From positions 248,001 through 312,000 of the forward strand of contig JAEWQV010000034.1 in NCBI GenBank assembly GCA_023399055.1: 64,000 bases of DNA, given 5' to 3'. The DNA is from Bacillota bacterium. GTDB taxonomy: Bacteria > Bacillota > Clostridia > Lachnospirales > Lachnospiraceae. The number at the start of each line of letters is the position of its first letter. The stretch's first letter is position 1. The position numbers and the translations under genes were made by a program. The notes beneath the pieces were generated by a model. It was not told the DNA's origin. It searched no databases and saw only the letters and a list, made by a program, of their open reading frames with translations. This document shows, piece by piece, positions 26,826 through 36,105 of this stretch.

Positions 26826-29156
26826 CTACTGATGTTCCTTCCGCGCAAAATAAAGGCTTAGTGCTTTTGCGGTACCAGGATTAAAACTTGCAGGTATTTC
26901 CCCAGTTAAATATTTTTTGTGTTCAAATACATAGTCAAATTGTTGAAAGGAAGACTGATACCGTTCTTTTTCCAGATGGCTGATTTTAGGATTGGCTGAA
27001 GTCATTCTAGTGTGTCTTTGATTAATATCCCAGTCAAACATTTTAAATTCATTTTTCTTAATACTATTACCATCCTTAATGCAATCAGCTGAAAAAGAGG
27101 GTTGAATACCTTTAGAATATTGAGGAATAAAATTATTTTTAGAAAAAATGCGTTTTAGTGCCTTGTGGGAAATTAATGCACAGGGCATTCGAACTAATTC
27201 AGAATCACCATTCTTCCTTAATAAAATTTCTCCATCTAAGATATAATTTCTTTCATCTAAACTGTACGTTAAGACCTTTATTATCTCAATACCGAGCTCT
27301 AGAAGATTAAAGGTAACTAATACATTGCCAGTAAAATGTTCATTTCCATTTTTATCGATAACAATTAAGTCTGTTTTAGTATCAAATCCATAATTTACTT
27401 TTATAATGTCATTGCCGAAACCGCCAGCTTTATTCTCATCCTTAATAATTCGTAAACCTTCCTCGTTATTCCGCTTCTCAATATGTTCCCTGGCAAATAA
27501 ATTAGCCACCTTTTGCTGCTCTAAAGCAAGGTCGTCGTCAAAATAGAATTTCTTAAACTTTGCTGAAGCTCCACTGGTGGGGGTATCTTCCAGTATCAAC
27601 ATTTCCTCCAGGAATTCCCGATATACAAACAGAGGCGGTTTATTTAACTCGTATTCAATAGGTTTAATACAATTACCGTTATGATCGAATTGTCGTTCTG
27701 AAGCACCTAAAGCAATATTCCAACCTGAAGGATTAATGTCTCGAAAGAAGAAAGGGGTCCATTGTTCCAGTTTATTATTTCTTAAAAGGTTTACCACAGA
27801 GAGTACACCACCGGAAGCCCAGCGCAGAGGAATTCCTAAACTGGGTAAATCAATGAGAAACTCCTCTTTATTTGAATTGCCTATTAAGAATTGATGAATT
27901 TCCTGATCCAGTTTTATGAGCTCCTCACGTTTATCCTTTTGTTCTTCTATATATTTTCTACAGATGGCAGTTTTGGCAGCAGTACTTATGATGGAATTCT
28001 CAACACCTCTACGGTCAATGGTTACAATATATCGTCCTTCCCTTTTTTGATAGGAGATACGAATTGGTTGTGTAAGTAGTTCAATAGCAAAGACCTCACC
28101 CTTTATTTTCCTTTTGCTATTATGTATTATCTTATCCGATAGGATTTCATTTTCATCAATATTATTATATTCTTCTTCTGTCAAATCCATTTGCTGGTTT
28201 AAATCATATAGATTTGTTGAAGCTTGGTCACTTACCTGAAACGTTGGATATACTCGATTATCTCTGTATTCAAGAAGCATATCAATCTTATGATCAATAA
28301 CTTTAACGTCATGATACATCTCCATAACATAAGGTTTAAGCTCGTCCAGTTTCTCACTTACAACAGCATTCGCCTTCATCAATAAAGCAAAGTCTTCTTT
28401 TACAGAGGTAACATTTTCTGATAAGATAATTTGTTGTTCACTAACATATTGAATTATCTTTTTTATCTCGGAACTCAATTCGTATTCGAGAGCAAGACGA
28501 GCTTTTTTATATTTATCGTCCATTTTAATGGCTTGTAGGAACTCATACTTAAACACAGGAACAATAAGCTCACTTATCAATGATTTTAACTTGTACAGAT
28601 GACGTAAATTATCAAAATCCAGGAAAATCATTTGCTGCAAAGTTTGTTCTAATTGTAGATTCTCAACTACATCAATATCATATAAGTTCATATTAAAATG
28701 ACAAAAGAAACGGTCTAGTTGCTCTGAGGACAGGGGGCCTGCTTTTAAATAATTCCTCCAGTATTCAAAAAAATATTCGAGTTTAAGTAAATCCTCCTGA
28801 TCGTAGGTAATGTTATTATTAATGCCTTTCATAATCTCATTCCGATATTCGATAATTTTTGCATCTTCCTCAAGTTTATTTACGCTCTTAGTTAGCGTTT
28901 CAAAAATCATTCGTTCAATATCATGGTTTTTGTTTTTATTCATGTTATTGCTGTTATTGTTGAAACCACCTTTTAAATATTCGAAAGAATAGTTAGATAA
29001 TATGTTAGAAATTACGTCTACAGAGTTGCCAAATATTTTTCCTAATAAATCTTCACCAAATACACCTAATACAGTACCTGCAGGCCCAAATATAGATGCT
29101 GAAACAAAGGCCAGTGCTGCTTTTAATAGTTTAGGATTAAAATTGTTTTTTGACAT
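26826..29156 (-). CDS. 776-residue protein of unknown function, possible Nudix-like C-terminal half
   Basis: No family is recognised with certainty. Residues about 8-40 are hydrophobic and glycine-rich (KAALAFVSASIFGPAGTVLG), then an Asn-rich stretch, then a long helical, charged part (about 75-300) with coiled-coil character. The second half is globular. Around residues 460-520 it has WTPFFFRD, then GWNIALGASE, and later REFLEEM, which fits the RExxEE core of a Nudix box, but the G-x5-E part before it is not in canonical spacing. It has its own promoter and bidirectional terminator and stands alone on the minus strand. AGGAG precedes ATG 29156. Confidence 0.85.
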   Translation of the reverse strand: MSKNNFNPKLLKAALAFVSASIFGPAGTVLGVFGEDLLGKIFGNSVDVISNILSNYSFEYLKGGFNNNSNNMNKNKNHDIERMIFETLTKSVNKLEEDAKIIEYRNEIMKGINNNITYDQEDLLKLEYFFEYWRNYLKAGPLSSEQLDRFFCHFNMNLYDIDVVENLQLEQTLQQMIFLDFDNLRHLYKLKSLISELIVPVFKYEFLQAIKMDDKYKKARLALEYELSSEIKKIIQYVSEQQIILSENVTSVKEDFALLMKANAVVSEKLDELKPYVMEMYHDVKVIDHKIDMLLEYRDNRVYPTFQVSDQASTNLYDLNQQMDLTEEEYNNIDENEILSDKIIHNSKRKIKGEVFAIELLTQPIRISYQKREGRYIVTIDRRGVENSIISTAAKTAICRKYIEEQKDKREELIKLDQEIHQFLIGNSNKEEFLIDLPSLGIPLRWASGGVLSVVNLLRNNKLEQWTPFFFRDINPSGWNIALGASERQFDHNGNCIKPIEYELNKPPLFVYREFLEEMLILEDTPTSGASAKFKKFYFDDDLALEQQKVANLFAREHIEKRNNEEGLRIIKDENKAGGFGNDIIKVNYGFDTKTDLIVIDKNGNEHFTGNVLVTFNLLELGIEIIKVLTYSLDERNYILDGEILLRKNGDSELVRMPCALISHKALKRIFSKNNFIPQYSKGIQPSFSADCIKDGNSIKKNEFKMFDWDINQRHTRMTSANPKISHLEKERYQSSFQQFDYVFEHKKYLTGEIPASFNPGTAKALSLYFARKEHQ

Positions 29157-29188
29157 ATAAGTATTCTCCTGTTTATAGTATTACCAAT

Positions 29189-29217
29189 ATTATACATTTT
29201 GTAAATTGCGGTGACAA
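29189..29217 (-). promoter_or_regulatory. Promoter of the 776-residue gene
   Basis: On the minus strand: TTGTCA (29217-29212), 17 bases, TATAAT (29194-29189). The start codon is at 29156, so the leader is about 25 bases. Confidence 0.75.
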
Positions 29218-29289
29218 GTTATTTATTAATTAGGATTTAATTAAGAGATGCTTTGATTAGACATAACTTAGGGGCACAAACTATATAAA

Positions 29290-29325
29290 ACAGGACGGAA
29301 TACACAATCGCGTTAACCGTCCTGT
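29290..29325 (-). terminator. Terminator of the 52-residue minus-strand gene
   Basis: ACAGGACGG (29290-29298) pairs with CCGTCCTGT (29317-29325). On the minus strand the hairpin is followed by TTTTATATAG, so it ends the gene at 29373-29531. Confidence 0.85.
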
Positions 29326-29372
29326 TATCTTGATATTTTTTATATAATTATGAAAATTTTCTTGTACCCATT

Positions 29373-29531
29373 TTACCACCATGTGTAGTATGGGTTATTC
29401 TTCTGTTTTTTCTCTTTGCCAGCATCATTGGTTGCGTTATTGCTGGCACTATTTGTGGAACTGCTAGTGGTATTATTACTGGTGTTAATACTGGTATTAT
29501 TTGAATTACGTGTGCTTTTCTTTAATGGCAT
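29373..29531 (-). CDS. Small Ser/Asn/Thr-rich protein
   Basis: A 52-residue low-complexity protein, MPLKKSTRNSN at the start, a run rich in Asn, Thr and Ser, then Lys-rich, ending PYYTWW. The ATG at 29531 is preferred because GGGAGG lies about nine bases upstream; longer starts lack this. No known family. Composition is close to the small protein at 57656-57808. A good ribosome binding site and own terminator make it likely real. Confidence 0.65.
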   Translation of the reverse strand: MPLKKSTRNSNNTSINTSNNTTSSSTNSASNNATNDAGKEKKQKNNPYYTWW

Positions 29532-29772
29532 TTTATCCTGCCTCCCTTCAAAATTTGCTATTATTATTTGCAATTCTTGTGAAATAATGCTGTAATTTTT
29601 AGTAAATTAATAAGGTTATTAGGATGACTAATAAAAAGTATAAGAAATTTTCCGCCAAAAATTAACGACAAACAAAGGTGATTATGCTAAAATGTGAGCA
29701 TAAATGGATGGATATACGAGATTTAGGATAGATTACAACTTAGGCTATTTTGCCGGATTGGGAGGTTTTTAT

Positions 29773-30798
29773 ATGGACTATAAAAAGGCTGGGGTCGATA
29801 TTGAGGCAGGTTATAAAGCGGTTGATCTTATGAAAGAACATATCAAGGGAACAATGCGCAAGGAGGTACTATCAGATATCGGCGGTTTCTCGGGAGCATT
29901 CTCCTTATCAAGCTTTAATAATATGGAACAGCCCACTTTAGTATCTGGTACAGATGGCGTTGGAACGAAATTAAAAATTGCATTTTTATTGGACAAGCAT
30001 GATACCATAGGTATCGACTGCGTGGCAATGTGTGTGAATGATATTGCATGTGCAGGTGCGGAACCATTATTTTTCTTAGATTATATTGCCTGTGGAAAGA
30101 ATGAACCGGAAAAGATTGCGACCATAGTGAAAGGTGTAGCAGAAGGCTGCAAACAGGCTAACGCGGCACTTATTGGTGGGGAAACGGCTGAAATGCCTGG
30201 TTTTTATCCAGAGGATGAGTATGACTTGGCTGGTTTTGCAGTTGGTATTGTAGACCAGAAAAAGCTGATAACAGGAGCATCCTTGAAGGCAGGAGATACC
30301 TTAATTGGTATAGCATCTTCTGGAATTCATAGCAACGGTTATTCCCTGGTTAGAAAGGTATTTCGTATGCAAAGAGAAACCTTAGATACCTACTATGAAT
30401 CACTATCATCGACTTTAGGTGAAACTCTTTTAACCCCTACTAAGATTTATGTAAAAGCATTACAAGGCTTAAAGAATGGTAATGTTACTGTAAAGGCTTG
30501 CAGTCATATCACAGGTGGAGGCTTCTACGAGAATATTCCTAGAATGCTGCCAGAAGGGATACATGCTAGAATAATTAAAAATAGCTATGATATTCCACCT
30601 GTTTTCCAGATGCTCTCAAAGGATGGAGATATTGAAGAGCAGATGATGTACAATACCTATAATATGGGGCTTGGCATGATGATTGCAGTTGATAATAAAG
30701 AGGCAGATACAGCGATAAGACTTCTAAAAGAAGCTGGTGAAAAGGCTTATATTGTTGGAGAGACTGTACAGGGTGAGAAGGGAGTTAGCTTATGTTAA
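29773..30798 (+). CDS. purM: Phosphoribosylformylglycinamidine cyclo-ligase
   Basis: PurM (AIR synthetase) closes the imidazole ring in purine synthesis using ATP. The 341-residue protein shows [34 protein letters not shown] and the later [13 protein letters not shown], all diagnostic. ATG 29773 is chosen because GGGAGG (29760-29765) precedes it and the N-terminus [13 protein letters not shown] matches the family. Its last seven bases overlap purN. No purine riboswitch was seen upstream. Confidence 0.96.
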   Translation: MDYKKAGVDIEAGYKAVDLMKEHIKGTMRKEVLSDIGGFSGAFSLSSFNNMEQPTLVSGTDGVGTKLKIAFLLDKHDTIGIDCVAMCVNDIACAGAEPLFFLDYIACGKNEPEKIATIVKGVAEGCKQANAALIGGETAEMPGFYPEDEYDLAGFAVGIVDQKKLITGASLKAGDTLIGIASSGIHSNGYSLVRKVFRMQRETLDTYYESLSSTLGETLLTPTKIYVKALQGLKNGNVTVKACSHITGGGFYENIPRMLPEGIHARIIKNSYDIPPVFQMLSKDGDIEEQMMYNTYNMGLGMMIAVDNKEADTAIRLLKEAGEKAYIVGETVQGEKGVSLC

Positions 30799-31415
30799 AG
30801 CTAGCAGTTCTTGTATCAGGAGGAGGAACGAACCTACAAGCTCTAATCGATGAAATAGAACAAAAAAAGCTCACTGACGTCAAGATTGAGGTTGTGATAA
30901 GCAATAAAGCAGGCGTCTATGCCCTGGAACGGGCTAAGAAATATGGAATACCGGGACATACAATTCTAAAAAAGGACTTTGGAAATCAGGATTTATTTGC
31001 TGATGCACTGTTAAATTTAATTGAAAGTTACCAACCAGATTTAATTGTTTTGGCAGGGTGCTTGTTGATTATTCCAAGTACCATATTAAGAAGTTATAGA
31101 AACAGAGTTATCAACATCCACCCCTCTTTAATCCCTTCCTTTTGTGGAGACGGCTACTATGGGCTTAAGGTACATGAAGCTGTACTTAATCGAGGAGTGA
31201 AAGTAACTGGAGCAACCGTGCATTTTGTAGATGAAGGTGTAGATACAGGCCCCATTATTCTTCAAAAACCAGTTTTGGTTCAAAAGGGTGATACCCCGGA
31301 GATACTTCAAAAGAGAGTTATGGAAGAAGCGGAATGGGAGCTTTTACCCGCGGCAGTTGAATTAATTGCAAATAATAAGATAATGATTGAGAATAACCGA
31401 GTTATCGTTTTATAA
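30792..31415 (+). CDS. purN: Phosphoribosylglycinamide formyltransferase
   Basis: PurN transfers a formyl group from 10-formyltetrahydrofolate to glycinamide ribonucleotide. The 207-residue protein has the phosphate-binding [12 protein letters not shown] near the start, the catalytic [10 protein letters not shown] (Asn and His) and the later [10 protein letters not shown] with the catalytic Asp. It overlaps purM by seven bases, indicating translational coupling. Confidence 0.96.
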   Translation: MLKLAVLVSGGGTNLQALIDEIEQKKLTDVKIEVVISNKAGVYALERAKKYGIPGHTILKKDFGNQDLFADALLNLIESYQPDLIVLAGCLLIIPSTILRSYRNRVINIHPSLIPSFCGDGYYGLKVHEAVLNRGVKVTGATVHFVDEGVDTGPIILQKPVLVQKGDTPEILQKRVMEEAEWELLPAAVELIANNKIMIENNRVIVL

Positions 31416-31431
31416 TAGACGATAGAACAAA

Positions 31432-31467
31432 GCAGATAGTAGGCATTTTCCTGCTTTCTGCTTTTTC
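31432..31467 (+). terminator. Terminator between purN and purD
   Basis: GCAGATAGTAGG (31432-31443) pairs with CCTGCTTTCTGC (31450-31461), then TTTTT. It separates purN from purD although all belong to one pathway, so purD may depend on read-through or on its own promoter. Confidence 0.8.
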
Positions 31468-31537
31468 CTATAAAATTAGTAGTTAAAATATGTATTTCAC
31501 CAAAGTGTGGTGAAAAGTACTGTAATGGAGGACAAAA

Positions 31538-32809
31538 ATGAAGATATTAATTATTGGCTCTGGAGGAAGAGAGCATGCAATAGCAACAAAAGTAGCGATG
31601 AGTCCAAAAGTAACGAAGCTCTTTTGTGCACCTGGAAATGCTGGGATAGCAGAAGTAGCAGAGTGTGTTAATATATCAGTAAATGAGTATGTACAGCTGG
31701 CAGAATTTGCAGTAAAGGAAAGTATTGATTTAACAATTGTTGGACCGGACGATCCTTTGGTAGGTGGAGTTGTGGATGTTTTTGAAAACAGAGGACTTCG
31801 TGTGTTCGGACCGCGAAAAAATGCTGCAATAATAGAGGGTTCCAAAGTATTTTCCAAGGAATTGATGAAAAAGTACAATATTCCAACTGCTGCTTATGAA
31901 AGCTTTGACCATCCATCACAGGCAGTTGCTTATATAAAAAATAAAGCCTATCCATTGGTATTAAAAGCAGATGGCTTAGCTCTTGGAAAAGGAGTTTTAA
32001 TCTGTAATAATCATAAGGAAGCTTTGGATGGTATCAAGCAAATCATGGAAGACAAGCAGTTTGGGTCTGCAGGTGATCGCCTTGTAATTGAAGACTTCGT
32101 GGTTGGACGTGAAGTATCTGTTCTGGCATTTTGTGATGGGACAAACATCATACCAATGACCAGTGCACAGGATCATAAGCGTGCAAAGGATGGGGATAAA
32201 GGGTTAAATACTGGAGGAATGGGAACCTTCTCTCCTAGCCCTTTCTACACAAAGGAAATTGATGAATATTGTAGAGAGCATATTTATCAGCCAACAATAG
32301 CTGCAATGAAGACGGAAGGAAGAGAGTTTGTTGGAATTCTTTTTGTGGGCTTGATGTTGACTAAGAATGGACCAATCGTTATAGAATACAATGCTCGTTT
32401 TGGTGATCCGGAAGCACAAGTAATATTACCTAGAATGAAGAATGATTTGGTAGAGGTCATTGAGGCTTGTCTGGAAGGAAAGCTTAATCAAGTAAATCTG
32501 GAGTTCGAAGATAATGCAGCAGTATGTGTAGTTCTGGCGTCCTTCGGATATCCGGAGAAATATGCAAAGGGATTGCCGATCGATGGATTAAAAGAATTCG
32601 AAGGAAAGAAAGATTATTATGCCTTTCATGCTGGAACGAAAAAAGTAGAAGATAAGCTAGTTACCGATGGAGGACGTGTTATTGGAGTTACAGCTGTTGG
32701 CACTAACCTGAAAGAAGCAAGAGCCAAAGCCTATGAAGCAGCGGGCTGGGTGGATTTTGCAAATAAATATATGCGTAGCGATATCGGAAAAGCGATAGAG
32801 GAAGCATAG
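31538..32809 (+). CDS. purD: Phosphoribosylamine-glycine ligase
   Basis: PurD joins glycine to phosphoribosylamine. The 423-residue ATP-grasp enzyme begins MKILIIGSGGREHAIA, has NAGIAEVAE, LKADGLALGKGV, GGMGTFSPSPF and EYNARFGDPEAQ, all typical. GGAGG lies before ATG 31538. It follows purN after a terminator. purF, purL, purH and others are not in this window. Confidence 0.97.
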   Translation: MKILIIGSGGREHAIATKVAMSPKVTKLFCAPGNAGIAEVAECVNISVNEYVQLAEFAVKESIDLTIVGPDDPLVGGVVDVFENRGLRVFGPRKNAAIIEGSKVFSKELMKKYNIPTAAYESFDHPSQAVAYIKNKAYPLVLKADGLALGKGVLICNNHKEALDGIKQIMEDKQFGSAGDRLVIEDFVVGREVSVLAFCDGTNIIPMTSAQDHKRAKDGDKGLNTGGMGTFSPSPFYTKEIDEYCREHIYQPTIAAMKTEGREFVGILFVGLMLTKNGPIVIEYNARFGDPEAQVILPRMKNDLVEVIEACLEGKLNQVNLEFEDNAAVCVVLASFGYPEKYAKGLPIDGLKEFEGKKDYYAFHAGTKKVEDKLVTDGGRVIGVTAVGTNLKEARAKAYEAAGWVDFANKYMRSDIGKAIEEA

Positions 32810-32818
32810 GTTGTGAAT

Positions 32819-32858
32819 GAGAAAAGAGAAGAGGAACACCTTCCCCTTCTCTTTTCTC
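32819..32858 (+). terminator. Terminator after purD
   Basis: GAGAAAAGAGAAGAGGAA (32819-32836) pairs with TTCCCCTTCTCTTTTCTC (32841-32858) with one mismatch, around a four-base loop; the tail is not T-rich. Confidence 0.7.
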
Positions 32859-33062
32859 TGCCTAGTCTTTAAAAAATCCTTTAATACTATACTTCTACGG
32901 GAGGGACGTTCTGAAAAAACATTAACTTTGAAGAATGTGCATTTGTAGATAATTGTAAATAATATTCTTGCAAAAAGGTGATAATTAACTTAAAAACTTC
33001 ATAATTTGCGAAGATGAGACAAAGAATCACACAAATGCCATAGAAGTGCCACAGTTAATTCA

Positions 33063-33190
33063 TATAATGGACATCATTATACGGAACTTGCTTACAATGC
33101 GTGGCTTGATAAAGTCCAACTCCAAATTCTGCTGAGTGATTGGCGAAAAGGAACATTGATGCATGGTTTAGCGAATGCTCACTCAATGAA
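33063..33190 (+). other. Possible structured leader before the glucosaminidase gene
   Basis: ATAATG/CATTAT makes a small hairpin (33063-33079). TGAGTGA (33133-33139) pairs with TCACTCA (33179-33185), the latter only a few bases ahead of the AAAGGGG ribosome binding site. No known riboswitch consensus is recognised. The rest of the 392-base gap is AT-rich without a gene. Confidence 0.35.
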
Positions 33191-33201
33191 AGGGGTATGG
33201 T

Positions 33202-35979
33202 ATGAGAAAACAGTATTTTAGATTGACAATGATTTTTCTTTTGGTAACTGCACTCATAATTCCGTATGGATTATTTGGGAACAGCAATCATGCAATGGCT
33301 GCTCAAACGGGGACAGTAACAGCATCTACACTAAATGTTCGAGCAGAGCCATCCTTAACTGCGGCGATTGTTCAGCTGAATGGTACGAATGTGTACCTTA
33401 TCAAAGGTGAGACTGTTTCGATACTTGGGGACGAGGGAGACTTTTATAAAGTTTCTTTGAAATTTAATGGCAAGACAGTAGAAGGGTACGTATATAAGCA
33501 GTATATTACGGCTAGTTCAGGTACGACTCCAACACCAACCGTGAAGCCAACTGTAACTCCAACACCAACCGCGAAACCGACTGTAACTCCAACACCTACG
33601 GTAAAACCAACAGTAACTCCGAAACCTACAGTGACACCCACACCAGGGAACACTGCAACAAATGTTATTGCAAAAGAAGTTAAAATAAAGGGAAACGTAA
33701 CTGCAACAACCTTAAATGTTAGAAGTGGTCCTGGAACTGCTTACAATAAGCTGGCATCCTTGGCAATTAATGCTTCAGTTATAGTTATCAATAAAACAAA
33801 AGCTACAAACGGAACAGAGTGGTATGCAATCACCTTTGCCAGTAATGGGAAGTGGATAACAGGGTATGCAGCAACTGATTATATCAAGATTACATACGGT
33901 TCTAAAGGAATAAGAGCAATGGTTTCTGAAACCAAGCTTATGTTGAAATCCAATGCCTCAAGTACCTCGGCATATGTTAAGTATAAATCCACTGGTAATA
34001 TTGTTAGCATAACGAAAAATCAAGAAGTTCTCCTATGGTCAGAAACAACCAAATCAGGTGAAAAGTGGTTGAAAATATCAAGAACTATATCAGGAGTTAA
34101 ATATGTTGGATACGTTGAAGCTACCAAAGTAAAGTTCAAGCCTACTTTTTCAGTAACTACACCAACGCCGACACCCACGGTAACACCAACACCCACGAAA
34201 GAGCCGACGAAAGCGCCGACGAAAGCGCCTACGGTAACACCAACACCCACGAAGACGCCAACAAAAGCTCCTACAAAAGCACCAACGGTAACACCGACAC
34301 CAACCAAGACACCAACAAAAGCCCCGACACCTACGCCTGTATTAACACCATCGCCAGATATATCCGGCAAGGATATGCAGAATGTAGAAGTTAAAGTTTT
34401 AGATACTGTAATGAAGCTTTATCGAGGCTATGTGAGCAATACATATTATCTGAACGTTTTTCAGGTATCCTCAAATAGCTTGAGTCTTATGTATGATGAA
34501 AAATCGAATCCGATTGTTTTACAAGCCTCACAAGAAGTAATCGTATCAGCCAAAACTACAGTTTTGGGTGAGAGCTTTTACAAAGTAGATTTTTGGAATA
34601 ATGGAACGATTAAAACTGGTTATGTTCAAGTAGCCTACATATATATAGACGAGGACAGTGCAACAGAAAATCCTCCGACCAATACGGACAACCTTAGTTT
34701 TACAGATAAGCTATTAGCAGAAGGTTTCCCTCAAAGCTATATAGCACCACTCTTAGAATTACATGAAAAATATCCAAACTGGGTGTTTAAAGCATATAAA
34801 ACCGGTTTGAATTGGAATGATGTTATAACTGCCGAGAGTGTTCCGGGTAAGAATGTACTCCCCAATTCAAAGGCTTTGGAATGGAAGTCCTTTGCAGCAA
34901 GTGATTATAACTGGGGTACAGATAAATTTACAGTACGTGATGCACCTTCCTGGGTAACAGCTTCTAAGGCAGCAATTGGTTATTTTATGGATCCAAGAAA
35001 TTTTATGACACCGGAGTATGTTTTCCAATTTGAGCTGTTAAATTATCAGAAGTCATATCAGGTAGTAGAGGGTGTAGAGAATATTCTAAAAGGGACAGCA
35101 CTTTACAAAACCTCCTATAGCTTTGTTGATGAAAACGGAAAAACGCAAACCTATACCTATGCAGAGACCTTTGTAAAGGCAGCTGAATATTCTGGAGTAA
35201 GCCCATATCACCTTGCCTCCAGAGTAAAACAGGAGGTTGTTACTGGAGCGACTACTTTAAGCGGTAGTGTCACAGGAAAATATCCAGGTTACGAAGGGTA
35301 TTATAACTTCTATAACATTGGAGCCAGTGATAGTGCCAGTGGAGGCGCAATTGCAAAGGGTTTAACCTATGCAAAAAACGGATCCAATAGTGAAACACTA
35401 AATAAAACCTATATGATTCCCTGGACGAATCCTTATCGTGCGATTGTAGGAGGTTCCACTTTCATAGGTGATGGTTATATTAGTAAAGGTCAAAATACAA
35501 TTTATCTTCAGAAATTTAATGTTACTTCTTATTCAACCTACTACCATCAATATATGACGAATGTGGAAGCACCCTATGCTGAAGGGAAAAAAATGTTTAC
35601 AGCCTACACAGGCATGACGGATAAAGCAATCGTATTTTCCATCCCGGTTTACTTAAATATGCCAGCAAGTAAGATTGATGTTCCAAAAGCTATGTTAAAT
35701 CCGAATAATAGGCTGAAGACATTAAACATTACGGATTCTACGGGAGCAAAATTAGCATTGACACCTACGTTCAATTATGCAACCTTTAACTATACCATAG
35801 TGGTAGATTCCACTGTTGATAGTATTACAATTGCAGCAACAACGGTAAGTACAAAGGCTAAGGTTTCAGGAACTGGGACATTAAAGGTAAATAAAGGCAA
35901 AAATGAATACTTGATTCCTGTTACTGCTGAAAATGGTGATGTCGTCGTATATAAAGTAACAATTACTCGAGGAGATTAG
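33202..35979 (+). CDS. Secreted SH3-domain N-acetylglucosaminidase
   Basis: This 925-residue surface protein begins with a signal peptide (about 1-34), then an SH3b domain (about 36-100, STLNVRAEPSL), a Pro/Thr linker repeated in seven-residue steps (33533-33648), a second SH3b domain (TTLNVRSGPGTAYNKLAS), a third SH3b-like part, a second Thr/Pro/Lys linker (34159-34344) and another SH3b-like part. A glucosaminidase-type catalytic domain (about 520-820, with YHLASRVKQEV and GYEGYYNFYNIG) follows, and a C-terminal cadherin-like beta-sandwich (about 835-925). It probably cuts the glycan strands of peptidoglycan during growth or separation. Wall binding would come from the SH3b modules. Confidence 0.88.
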   Translation: MRKQYFRLTMIFLLVTALIIPYGLFGNSNHAMAAQTGTVTASTLNVRAEPSLTAAIVQLNGTNVYLIKGETVSILGDEGDFYKVSLKFNGKTVEGYVYKQYITASSGTTPTPTVKPTVTPTPTAKPTVTPTPTVKPTVTPKPTVTPTPGNTATNVIAKEVKIKGNVTATTLNVRSGPGTAYNKLASLAINASVIVINKTKATNGTEWYAITFASNGKWITGYAATDYIKITYGSKGIRAMVSETKLMLKSNASSTSAYVKYKSTGNIVSITKNQEVLLWSETTKSGEKWLKISRTISGVKYVGYVEATKVKFKPTFSVTTPTPTPTVTPTPTKEPTKAPTKAPTVTPTPTKTPTKAPTKAPTVTPTPTKTPTKAPTPTPVLTPSPDISGKDMQNVEVKVLDTVMKLYRGYVSNTYYLNVFQVSSNSLSLMYDEKSNPIVLQASQEVIVSAKTTVLGESFYKVDFWNNGTIKTGYVQVAYIYIDEDSATENPPTNTDNLSFTDKLLAEGFPQSYIAPLLELHEKYPNWVFKAYKTGLNWNDVITAESVPGKNVLPNSKALEWKSFAASDYNWGTDKFTVRDAPSWVTASKAAIGYFMDPRNFMTPEYVFQFELLNYQKSYQVVEGVENILKGTALYKTSYSFVDENGKTQTYTYAETFVKAAEYSGVSPYHLASRVKQEVVTGATTLSGSVTGKYPGYEGYYNFYNIGASDSASGGAIAKGLTYAKNGSNSETLNKTYMIPWTNPYRAIVGGSTFIGDGYISKGQNTIYLQKFNVTSYSTYYHQYMTNVEAPYAEGKKMFTAYTGMTDKAIVFSIPVYLNMPASKIDVPKAMLNPNNRLKTLNITDSTGAKLALTPTFNYATFNYTIVVDSTVDSITIAATTVSTKAKVSGTGTLKVNKGKNEYLIPVTAENGDVVVYKVTITRGD

Positions 35980-36046
35980 CAAAAAGGTTTGAGCTATTAC
36001 GAATATTGTAATGTGGCTTGTAACATAAAAGGAATGGACCAAATAG

Positions 36047-36083
36047 TCCGGCCACAGGGATTTACCTGATGGCCGGATTTTAA
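36047..36083 (+). terminator. Terminator between the glucosaminidase and cohesin-like genes
   Basis: TCCGGCCACAGG (36047-36058) pairs with CCTGATGGCCGGA (36065-36077) with one bulge, followed by TTTTAAG. It ends 23 bases before the next ATG, so the next gene may be read partly by read-through. Confidence 0.9.
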
Positions 36084-36105
36084 GAAAGAAGGAATATAAA
36101 ACATC

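Noticed and set aside
29580..29772. Possible purine riboswitch before purM
   Set aside because: No purine aptamer consensus (conserved TATA-type P1 and loop pairs) could be made out in this stretch.
33080..33190. Open reading stretch upstream of the glucosaminidase gene that could be an older N-terminus
   Set aside because: It has no start codon with a ribosome binding site, and the ATG at 33202 gives a clean signal peptide.
34020..34370. Minus-strand frame rich in Gly/Val over the Pro/Thr repeats
   Set aside because: It is only the complement of the repeat tract in the glucosaminidase gene, without start signals.
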